This document shows positions 1-5,551 of a DNA stretch of 8,367 bases, in pieces. A model generated the notes under the pieces. It was not told the DNA's origin and searched no databases. It saw only the letters and a list, made by a program, of their open reading frames with translations. The position numbers and the translations under genes were made by a program. Every line of letters starts with the position of its first letter. Position 1 is the first letter of the stretch. Source of the DNA: Lachnospiraceae bacterium UBA2860 (GTDB lineage: Bacteria; Bacillota; Clostridia; Lachnospirales; Lachnospiraceae); assembly GCA_002350625.1 (NCBI GenBank), contig DEFE01000004.1, positions 82,880 to 91,246 on the forward strand, given 5' to 3'.

Positions 1-131
1 GTCATCCCTTGCACCGGCGCGGCCTCTTCATCCTCTGCCATGGCGGCCGCTTCACCTGCAGCATCTGCCTCGTCCGCCGTCATCCCCTGCACCGGCGCGG
101 CCTCTTCATCCTCTGCCATGGCGGCCGCTTC
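1..131. repeat. 78-bp in-frame tandem repeat (at least 1.7 copies)
   Basis: The segment 1-53 recurs at 79-131 with a single mismatch (position 9, t versus c), giving a unit of 78 bp, or 26 codons. The remaining part of the second copy (132 onward) diverges. The repeat lies in the extracytoplasmic part of the probable anti-sigma factor. Because copy one starts at the window edge, more copies may lie to the left. The near-identity at DNA level points to recent duplication or ongoing homogenisation. Confidence 0.9.
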
Positions 132-524
132 TTCCGCAGCAGTCTTCTCCCTCTCAGCCGCCTTCTCCTTCTTAGCCGCCGTGCTTTCAACAGCCGCTGT
201 CTCTGTCTTCGCGGTTTCCTTCTGCGTGACGGGCATCAGGAATCTGCCCGCGACAAGAAGCGCCACCGCCGCTGCCGCCACGTACAGGATCCACTGCGTG
301 GCCGCGCGGTATTTCCCGTTTTTCTTCTTTCGCGCAGCAGATATGTGTTCCACTTTGGCGGCCGGATCCGGCGTTTCCTCGGCCTTCGCGGAAGATTCCT
401 CAGACGCAGCCTTCGCCGGGAGCTCCTCCGGCGCAGCCTCCGCCGTCCTGATCTCCTTTGCCGCTTCCTCTATATACTTTTCGTCGATTTCGCCCATCGC
501 GCGGAGCAGATCACGGTTATTCAT
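1..524 (-). CDS. Probable anti-sigma factor, single-pass membrane protein (3' end beyond window)
   Basis: This is the second gene of the sigma-factor operon. Its ATG overlaps the sigma stop codon as ATGA, which suggests translational coupling. The visible 174 codons show a cytoplasmic N-terminus starting MNNRDLLRAMGEIDEKYIEE, an Ala/Glu/Lys-rich linker (about 27-64), a basic stretch RKKKNGKYR (65-73), and one hydrophobic segment at about 78-97. A long Ala/Glu/Lys-rich, probably extracytoplasmic, region follows. By the positive-inside pattern the N-terminus is inside. A short N-terminal motif ahead of a single membrane segment, directly downstream of an ECF-like sigma gene, is the usual layout of Clostridia anti-sigma proteins, so the role is inferred mainly from context. 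From residue 132 the protein enters a 26-residue repeat (unit beginning EAAAMAEDEEAAPVQGMT). The C-terminus, where a sensory domain might lie, is missing from the window. No recognised catalytic motif is visible. Confidence 0.75.
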   Translation of the reverse strand, partial: MNNRDLLRAMGEIDEKYIEEAAKEIRTAEAAPEELPAKAASEESSAKAEETPDPAAKVEHISAARKKKNGKYRAATQWILYVAAAAVALLVAGRFLMPVTQKETAKTETAAVESTAAKKEKAAEREKTAAEEAAAMAEDEEAAPVQGMTADEADAAGEAAAMAEDEEAAPVQGM

Positions 525-1081
525 ACTTCAATTCCCTCTTCCTTAAGCCGCTCGGCGAGTCTGCCCCTCGCCCTCATGAGCAGCATCTTGACGCGGCTCT
601 CCCCGCAGCCGAAATCCTCCGCGATCTGCGGGATGGTGTCCATATAAAAATACCGCCGGACAAAGATCTTCCGGTGTTCCTCCGGCAGCTCCCCGAGAAA
701 TGCGTTCAGCGTGTCCTTAAGCACGGCCTGCTCCGCCGACCACGTCCCCGCCTGCGCGTCCGCGACGCATTCGGCGAGCTCGTCGAGCACGAGCGGCACT
801 TCCCCGCCGCCCCGCATGTCCGCGTGCTCCTTCTCATAGCGGTTCAGCGACAGGTTCCGCGTGATCCTGCCGAAAAAAGCCCGGAGGATCTTCGGCACGG
901 TTGGCGGGATCGCGTTCCAGGCGCGCAGCCACGTGTCGCTCACGCACTCCTCCGCGTCCTCGGCGTTCTTCAGGATGCCCCGCGCGATCGCCCCGCAGTA
1001 TCTGCCGTACTTCCTGTCCGATTCTGAAATGGCTCTCTCCGAGCGCTGAAAATACAGTTCGATGATTAAGCTATCTTCCAT
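521..1081 (-). CDS. ECF-like RNA polymerase sigma factor
   Basis: The 186-residue product would direct RNA polymerase to a dedicated promoter set. Region 2 covers about residues 8-85: the core-binding part contains NAEDAEECVSDTWLRAWNAI (39-58), a classic sigma-70 region 2.2 signature, followed by RAFFGRITRNLSLNRYEK (67-84). Region 4 covers about 121-180: ELPEEHRKIFVRRYFYMDT, then a helix-turn-helix of the form IPQIAEDFGCGESRVKMLL. The length fits the two-domain ECF-type group. The start at 1081 was chosen because GGAGAGG (1089-1095) lies 7 nt upstream and because relatives begin with a short acidic Met-Glu/Asp-Asp segment. A longer frame from a TTG at 1183 would add 34 residues unlike the family and would swallow the promoter region. 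The gene overlaps the downstream membrane protein by 4 nt. The regulon and inducing signal cannot be read from the window. Confidence 0.92.
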   Translation of the reverse strand: MEDSLIIELYFQRSERAISESDRKYGRYCGAIARGILKNAEDAEECVSDTWLRAWNAIPPTVPKILRAFFGRITRNLSLNRYEKEHADMRGGGEVPLVLDELAECVADAQAGTWSAEQAVLKDTLNAFLGELPEEHRKIFVRRYFYMDTIPQIAEDFGCGESRVKMLLMRARGRLAERLKEEGIEV

Positions 1082-1183
1082 GGACCAGCCTCTCCAAAGC
1101 ATCCGGCTCTCATCTATAGATGACCGGAAATGCCTCCGTCCCGTCACATCTTCTTTTTCATCATAACAGATGCGCCTCCGCAA

Positions 1184-1211
1184 AGTATATAGTATACTGG
1201 TCCCATGCGAA
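1184..1211 (-). promoter_or_regulatory. Candidate promoter for the sigma/anti-sigma operon
   Basis: On the minus strand TTCGCA (1211-1206, 4 of 6 to consensus) is followed after 16 bp by TATACT (1189-1184, 5 of 6). Transcription would start near 1177, leaving a leader of about 95 nt before the sigma ATG at 1081. The -35 would overlap the first codons of the divergent gene. A second TATACT (1196-1191) on the same strand has no good -35. This is a match by eye only. Confidence 0.4.
1188..1198 (+). promoter_or_regulatory. Candidate -10 elements for the spermidine-synthase-like gene
   Basis: Overlapping boxes TATAGT (1188-1193) and TATACT (1193-1198) precede the ATG at 1205. If TATACT is the -10, the expected +1 is about 1205, the A of the start codon itself. 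No convincing -35 is present at 16-18 bp; ATAACA (1163-1168) is 19 bp from TATAGT. The 8-bp AGTATACT (1191-1198) is a perfect palindrome, so it offers a -10 to both strands. Confidence 0.4.
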
Positions 1212-2806
1212 AAGTACTGAAAAACAGAACCTATCTCTATCTCACGGAGTTCTTCTCCGGCATGGCCGTCATGGCGGTGGAGCTCGGCGCGAGCCGCCTG
1301 CTCGCGCCCTATTTCTCGTCCTCACAGATCGTCTGGACGATCATCATCGCGACGATCATGATCGCGATGGCGCTCGGCAACCTCTACGGCGGCGTGCGCG
1401 CGGACAAAGACCCGAACCCCGACCGCCTGTACCGGCGGCTGCTCATCGCCTCCGTCTGGATCGCGCTCATCCCGGCGGCGGGAAAGTACGTTATCCTTGG
1501 CATCACGGGGCTCCTCGTCATCACGGTCTCGCAGAACCTGCTCATCATCGCGTCCTTTCTCGCCTGCATGGTGATCTTCGTCTTTCCCTGCTTCCTGCTC
1601 GGCACCTGCACGCCTTCTCTCGCGCGCTACGTGACCGGCGAGGGCGGCGGAGAGGTCGGCGCGGTCGTCGGAAGACTCGGCGCCTTCAACACGATCGGCA
1701 GCATCATCGGCACCTTCCTGCCGACCTTCGTCACGATTCCGGCCGTGGGAACGGCGGTGACATTTCTGATCTTCGCGGGGATCCTGCTTGCGATCGCACT
1801 CATCTATTTCCTGTCCGGAACAGACGGCGGGCAGAGGAAGGGACGCGCAGGGCTCATCATCTCCGTGCTGCTCTTTGTCACGGCGTCCGTATTTGCCGTG
1901 CGGGACGGCTTCGCCTTCTGGGAGCGCGATCTCCTCTACGAGGGCGAATCGGTCTATAATTATCTGCAGGTGAAGGACACCCCGGACAGCACGATCCTCT
2001 CGACGAACGTGCTCTTCGGCGTCCAGTCCGTCACGATGAAGACCGACGGCCTCACCGGCATGTACTACGACTACGCGATGGCCGCCCCCGTGCTGGCTAA
2101 GAAGCGGGAGCGCATGCTGATCCTCGGCATGGGGACCGGCACCTACGCGCGGCAGTGCCTCCGCTATTTCGGAGACATGGAGATCACGGGCGTCGAGATC
2201 GACGACAAGATCACGGCGCTGTCGCACCGCTACTTCGACGCGCCGGAAGAGGCGCAGGTCTTAACTTACGACGGCCGCGCCTTCCTCGCCGGGGACAGCG
2301 GCACCTACGACGTGATCATGGTGGACGCCTATCAGGACATCACGATCCCGTTTCAGATGTCCTCCGTCGAATTCTTCCGGGCCGTGCGGGACCACCTCGC
2401 GGAGGGCGGCGTCCTCGTCGTCAACATGAACATGAAGACAGCCGCCGAAGACGGCATCTGCGCGTATCTCACGGACACGATCGCAGACGTGTTTCCTTAC
2501 CTGCGGACGGTCGACGTGCCCGGGAGCACAAACAGGGAACTGTTCGCTGCCTGCGATGACGTGTTCGGGGAGGCATTTTCGAAGAACATTTCGCAAATGG
2601 CGGATCCGGCGCTTCGGGACCTGATGGCGAAAACGGCAGAGCGCCTGTGCGTCCCGGAAAGCGGCGGGCGGATCCTCACGGATGACCGGGCCCCGGTCGA
2701 GCTCCTCGGCATGCGGGCGATCGACGACATCATCAAAGAAGAACTTGTCTATTACAAAGAAATCTTCCGGAGATACGGCCTGAGCGGCCTTCTCGGACAG
2801 GTCTGA
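1205..2806 (+). CDS. Membrane-anchored spermidine-synthase-like protein (fused MFS/spermidine synthase family)
   Basis: The 533-residue product has two halves. Residues about 10-230 hold roughly seven hydrophobic segments, including the family-typical ELGASRLLAPYFSSSQIVWT near the N-terminus. Residues about 240-510 form a class I nucleotide-binding methyltransferase fold like spermidine synthase. Its glycine-rich loop is LILGMGTG (305-312), the acidic end of strand 2 is E331 in GVEID, and D374 in MVDAYQD marks the position of the family's catalytic region. The GGGDGG loop of true spermidine synthases is GMGTGT here, and VDSTD is VDAYQD, so aminopropyl transfer to putrescine is not assured. 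No SAM decarboxylase gene is in the window. The start at 1205 matches the family N-terminus, but no Shine-Dalgarno precedes it. The gene is divergent from the sigma factor (123 bp between starts) and sits 14 bp before a small membrane-protein gene. Family confidence is high, biochemical function low. Confidence 0.85.
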   Translation: MRKVLKNRTYLYLTEFFSGMAVMAVELGASRLLAPYFSSSQIVWTIIIATIMIAMALGNLYGGVRADKDPNPDRLYRRLLIASVWIALIPAAGKYVILGITGLLVITVSQNLLIIASFLACMVIFVFPCFLLGTCTPSLARYVTGEGGGEVGAVVGRLGAFNTIGSIIGTFLPTFVTIPAVGTAVTFLIFAGILLAIALIYFLSGTDGGQRKGRAGLIISVLLFVTASVFAVRDGFAFWERDLLYEGESVYNYLQVKDTPDSTILSTNVLFGVQSVTMKTDGLTGMYYDYAMAAPVLAKKRERMLILGMGTGTYARQCLRYFGDMEITGVEIDDKITALSHRYFDAPEEAQVLTYDGRAFLAGDSGTYDVIMVDAYQDITIPFQMSSVEFFRAVRDHLAEGGVLVVNMNMKTAAEDGICAYLTDTIADVFPYLRTVDVPGSTNRELFAACDDVFGEAFSKNISQMADPALRDLMAKTAERLCVPESGGRILTDDRAPVELLGMRAIDDIIKEELVYYKEIFRRYGLSGLLGQV

Positions 2807-2820
2807 GAAAGGGGAGAGCC

Positions 2821-3393
2821 ATGGGATTTGAAGTAGACCAGAACAAAAAGAGCGAAGATCTGTGGAGCGTAAGCAGGAAAAGCAGCGGCGTGGAGTCTCT
2901 GAGCGACATCAAAGCGACGGATGAAGAGGCGAGGCAGGACCTCCGGAAAAAGGCGGCCAGCAACAGAAAAAATGCGCGCGTGCCCGCCGGGACGAAGGCA
3001 CCCGCTTCTTCATCCTCAAAAGCCGTCGCGTTCGTCCTGACGATCGCGGTCGTGACGCTGATGCTCTCCATTGTCATCCCGGTTGTGACCAATGTCATTG
3101 CCCGGAACCGGCGGGCGAAAGCAGAGTCCGGAAGAGAGTGGAACTACTCGCAGATGTATATAAGCGCCCTCGCGAACATGATGCCTTATCCGGAAGGGAT
3201 GACCTTTGATCACGTGACCGCGCAGAATATCGTCGCGCCCTACGGCCTCACGATCTATCTGAGCGGAGATGCCGAGACGACAAAAGAGGACTACACCACC
3301 TGTGCAGTCCTCATCTTCCGTACCATGGAGGATGTCGGCTCCGTCCGCATAAACGAACAGGATACCGGCCGGGAGTACGTGTTCAGCCCCTGA
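2821..3393 (+). CDS. Single-pass membrane protein of unknown function
   Basis: I do not recognise this 190-residue protein with certainty. It starts at an ATG with AGGGGAG 5-6 nt upstream and lies 14 bp after the spermidine-synthase-like gene, so the two are probably cotranscribed. Residues 1-66 are polar, rich in Lys/Ser/Ala, and predicted cytoplasmic. Residues about 68-94 form one membrane segment, followed by RNRR. Residues about 105-190 form a small domain with MMPYPEGMTFDHV, PYGLTIYLSGD and CAVLIFRTMEDVGSVRI. The pattern of a proline/glycine-rich start, a PYGL strand, then a hydrophobic strand followed by acidic-V-x-x-V resembles DUF4825-type domains, but that is a by-eye impression. Orientation across the membrane is ambiguous because basic residues flank both sides. 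Its last 11 bp overlap the end of the convergent flavoprotein gene. Confidence 0.8.
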   Translation: MGFEVDQNKKSEDLWSVSRKSSGVESLSDIKATDEEARQDLRKKAASNRKNARVPAGTKAPASSSSKAVAFVLTIAVVTLMLSIVIPVVTNVIARNRRAKAESGREWNYSQMYISALANMMPYPEGMTFDHVTAQNIVAPYGLTIYLSGDAETTKEDYTTCAVLIFRTMEDVGSVRINEQDTGREYVFSP

Positions 3394-4399
3394 CCATGTC
3401 TCTTGTGATCTCGGAAAGAGAGTTCGCGCCGCACATGAACATGGCGTCCCTTAGCTCTCCGCCGATCTTGTCGATATAGGTCTTCACGCCTTCCGCGTCG
3501 CCGCCGAGCACAGCGAGCACGAAGGGGCGGGCGATGATGCAGGCGTCCGCGCCGAGCGCGATCGCCTTGAAGACGTCCGTGCCGCTTCTGATGCCGCCGT
3601 CGATCAGGATCTTCGCGCGGCCGTTCACCGCTTCCACGATCTCCGGGAGCACGTCCGCCGTCGCCGGGCACTGGTCGAGAACGCGGCCGCCGTGATTGGA
3701 GACGACGATCGCCGCCGCGCCTGCCTCGATGGCTTTGCTCGCCGCGCGCGCCGTCATGATCCCCTTCGCGATAAAGGGCAGGCCGGCGTCTTTGATGATC
3801 CCGCTGAGTTCCTCGACGGACTTCCGCCCCGCCGGCGGATTGAGGCCCTTCAGGAAGGGAAGGCCCGCCGCGTCAACGTCCATCGCCACGGCGAAAGCGC
3901 CGCTCTCGCGCACGAGCTCCATCTTCTTCGCCACTGTCCCCGGATCCCACGGCTTCACCGTCGGAATCGCGGCGCCGCCCGCCTGTTTGATGGCGGCTGT
4001 CGCTGCGACCATGACGTTCGGGTCCGTGCCGTCTCCCGTAAATGCCGCGATGCCGTTGTCCGCGCAGGCCGTCACGAGCACGCGGTTGTAGGTGACGTCA
4101 TTGTACTTGTCCCCGTAGTGAAGGTTGATCGCTCCGACCGGACCCGCGAAGAAGGGATAATCAAAAGTACGTCCGAAAAGCGTGAGCGATGTGTCGATCG
4201 GGCTGTCAGCGACGAGCGTGTCCATGTTGATGCGGATCTTCTGCCAGGCTTCGTAGTTCAGGATCGCCGTGTCGCCGGAGCCTTTCGCGCCGGGACCCGG
4301 GATGGTCGCGCCGCAGGCGCGGCCGTTGCAGACCGGACATGCTTTGCAGTACTTGCCCGCGCAGTATTTCGCATTGCTTAAGACTTCCTCATACGTCAT
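3383..4399 (-). CDS. FMN-dependent alpha-hydroxy-acid oxidase family protein with N-terminal cysteine cluster
   Basis: This 338-residue cytoplasmic flavoprotein belongs to the TIM-barrel family of lactate and glycolate oxidases. Visible FMN and catalytic elements are K212 in AKGI, the SNHGGRVLDQC motif with H236 and R239, the DGGIRSGTDVFK phosphate-binding loop (267-278), and GADACIIARPFV beyond it. The N-terminus carries C13, C18, C21, C24 and C29 (spacing CX4CX2CX2CX4C), suggesting a metal or Fe-S site. By hand alignment to glycolate oxidase, Tyr24, Tyr129 and Arg164 correspond to P36, V148 and G179. The residues that hold the substrate carboxylate are therefore mostly absent, and the substrate is unknown; lactate oxidase should not be assumed. 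The start at 4399 is chosen because GAAGGGG (4407-4413) lies 7 nt upstream. A longer frame to 4462 would include the predicted promoter. The gene is divergent from a D-2-hydroxyacid dehydrogenase. Confidence 0.9.
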   Translation of the reverse strand: MTYEEVLSNAKYCAGKYCKACPVCNGRACGATIPGPGAKGSGDTAILNYEAWQKIRINMDTLVADSPIDTSLTLFGRTFDYPFFAGPVGAINLHYGDKYNDVTYNRVLVTACADNGIAAFTGDGTDPNVMVAATAAIKQAGGAAIPTVKPWDPGTVAKKMELVRESGAFAVAMDVDAAGLPFLKGLNPPAGRKSVEELSGIIKDAGLPFIAKGIMTARAASKAIEAGAAAIVVSNHGGRVLDQCPATADVLPEIVEAVNGRAKILIDGGIRSGTDVFKAIALGADACIIARPFVLAVLGGDAEGVKTYIDKIGGELRDAMFMCGANSLSEITRDMVRG

Positions 4400-4452
4400 A
4401 ACAAAACCCCTTCTTTCTCTTATGATTTGTTTCAGATAGCTTACTTCGCTTG

Positions 4453-4481
4453 ATTGTAGCATTGCCGGGCATGAGTTTCAA
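4453..4481 (-). promoter_or_regulatory. Sigma-A-type promoter of the flavoprotein gene
   Basis: On the minus strand TTGAAA (4481-4476, 5 of 6) is followed after exactly 17 bp by TACAAT (4458-4453, 5 of 6). A TG one base before the -10 gives an extended TGCTACAAT. Transcription should start near 4446, giving a leader of about 47 nt with GAAGGGG before the ATG at 4399. This is the best promoter match in the window. Confidence 0.75.
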
Positions 4482-4504
4482 GCGGCGGCATTTTCGTGTA
4501 TACT
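4476..4504 (+). promoter_or_regulatory. Candidate promoter of the D-2-hydroxyacid dehydrogenase gene
   Basis: TTTCAA (4476-4481, 3 of 6) is followed after 17 bp by TATACT (4499-4504, 5 of 6). The -35 occupies the same six bases as the -35 of the divergent flavoprotein promoter. Transcription would start near 4511, about 63 nt before the ATG at 4574. The weak -35 may mean an activator is needed. Confidence 0.5.
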
Positions 4505-4518
4505 TGTACTACTTGTAC
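4501..4518 (+). repeat. Perfect 9-bp tandem repeat at the promoter (possible operator)
   Basis: TACTTGTAC occurs twice head to tail at 4501-4509 and 4510-4518. It overlaps the last four bases of the predicted -10 and covers the predicted start of the dehydrogenase transcript. Each unit also holds the small palindrome GTAC at or across its end. A direct repeat here could bind a repressor, but no regulator gene is adjacent. Confidence 0.6.
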
Positions 4519-4557
4519 GTGTCCCGATCCGTTTCATATGGGCGGCTGCGCCCGGAT

Positions 4558-4564
4558 AAGGAGG
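4558..4564 (+). promoter_or_regulatory. Ribosome binding site deciding the dehydrogenase start
   Basis: AAGGAGG is a full anti-16S match, 9 nt before the ATG at 4574. It rules out the in-frame upstream codon at 4496 (a GTG), which would add 26 cysteine-rich residues unlike the family and would lie inside the promoter. Confidence 0.85.
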
Positions 4565-4573
4565 AACTCAAAA

Positions 4574-5530
4574 ATGCAGAAGATTCTCGTCACGATCCCC
4601 GTGAAAGACAGGCACAAGGCGCTCTTAAACGAGACTGCCGCCGGCCTTTCGGCCACCGTCACCTATAAAGGCGCCGCGTTTGTGACCGCGGAAGACGTCA
4701 AGGCCGCGGACGCCGTCATCGGCGCGCTGCCCACCGAACTCCTTGCCGGCTGCCCGCAGCTCAAGTGGGTGCAGCTCAGCTCCGCCGGCGCCGCGGAATA
4801 CACAAAGCCCGGCGTCCTGCCGGACACCTGCGTCCTCACCAATGCGGCCGGCGCGTACGGCACCGCGGTCTCCGAGCACATGCTCGCGCTGACCTTCGCG
4901 CTCATCCGCCGCTTCGGCCAGTACGGCCGCAACCAGGTCGCCCACGAGTGGAAGCACATGGGCAAGATCATCTCCGTCGAGGACGCCGTGGTCCTCATCC
5001 TCGGGCTCGGGGACATCGGCGGCAGCTACGCCCGCAAGGTAAAAGCGCTCGGCGCCTACACGATCGGCCTCAAAAGATCCGCAGGCGAAAAGCCGGCGTA
5101 TCTTGACGAGCAGTACACGATCGACCGCCTCGACGAGATGCTGCCGCGCGCGGATATCGTCGCCATGGTGCTGCCCGGCCTTCCGGACACCACCCACATC
5201 ATGAACGAGGCGCGGCTCCGCCTGATGAAAAAAGGCGCGTACCTCATCAACGTCGGCCGCGGCAACGCGATCGACCCGGACGCGCTCAAGTCCGCCCTCA
5301 TCTCCGGGCAGCTCGGCGGCGCGGGGCTCGATGTGACGGAGCCCGAACCGCTGCCCGCGGACGATCCGCTCTGGGACTTCGGAAATGTCATCATCACGCC
5401 GCACGCGGCGGGCTGGTTCTACCTCGAAAAAACCCTCGACAACATCGTGGCGATCGCGAACGAAAACCTGCGCGCCTATCTGTCCGGCGGCACCTTTATC
5501 CACGTCGTCGACAAAAAGATGGGCTATTAA
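4574..5530 (+). CDS. D-2-hydroxyacid dehydrogenase, NAD(P)-dependent
   Basis: The 318-residue product should interconvert a 2-oxoacid and a D-2-hydroxyacid with a nicotinamide cofactor. Residues 1-95 belong to the catalytic domain. The Rossmann domain begins near 95 and contains the fingerprint LGLGDIGG (G144, G146, G149). The catalytic triad of the family is visible: R229 in INVGRGNAID, E258 in DVTEPEPLP and H277 in TPHAAGW. Length is normal for the family. At the end of the second Rossmann strand the sequence is IGLKRSAG (K167, R168), with no acidic residue, which favours NADPH over NADH and recalls GhrA-like glyoxylate/hydroxypyruvate reductases. The substrate is not determined. The gene starts after a strong ribosome binding site, is divergent from the flavoprotein gene, and ends before a strong hairpin. 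Confidence 0.93.
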   Translation: MQKILVTIPVKDRHKALLNETAAGLSATVTYKGAAFVTAEDVKAADAVIGALPTELLAGCPQLKWVQLSSAGAAEYTKPGVLPDTCVLTNAAGAYGTAVSEHMLALTFALIRRFGQYGRNQVAHEWKHMGKIISVEDAVVLILGLGDIGGSYARKVKALGAYTIGLKRSAGEKPAYLDEQYTIDRLDEMLPRADIVAMVLPGLPDTTHIMNEARLRLMKKGAYLINVGRGNAIDPDALKSALISGQLGGAGLDVTEPEPLPADDPLWDFGNVIITPHAAGWFYLEKTLDNIVAIANENLRAYLSGGTFIHVVDKKMGY

Positions 5531-5551
5531 CCTGCTTTTATCGCATAGATA

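Noticed and set aside
9..647. Plus-strand frame containing repeated HRRGLFILCHGGR segments
   Set aside because: The protein repeat is only the mirror of the 78-bp DNA repeat in the minus-strand anti-sigma gene; the frame also runs across the sigma gene.
1082..1183. 34-residue N-terminal extension of the sigma factor from a TTG at 1183
   Set aside because: The ATG at 1081 has a good ribosome binding site at 7 nt and matches the family start; the extension would cover the likely leader.
1322..2227. 301-codon open frame on the minus strand opposite the spermidine-synthase-like gene
   Set aside because: It is an Asp/Arg-rich shadow frame with no domain, opposite a well-supported membrane enzyme gene.
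3399..3421. TCTCTT/AAGAGA inverted repeat as a terminator
   Set aside because: It has only six base pairs, an 11-nt loop and no U-tract, and it lies inside a coding region.
4400..4462. 21-residue N-terminal extension of the flavoprotein
   Set aside because: It would start upstream of the predicted transcription start, whereas the ATG at 4399 has GAAGGGG at 7 nt.
4625..5503. 292-codon open frame on the minus strand opposite the D-2-hydroxyacid dehydrogenase
   Set aside because: The opposite strand carries the full Rossmann motif and catalytic triad; this frame has low-complexity composition.
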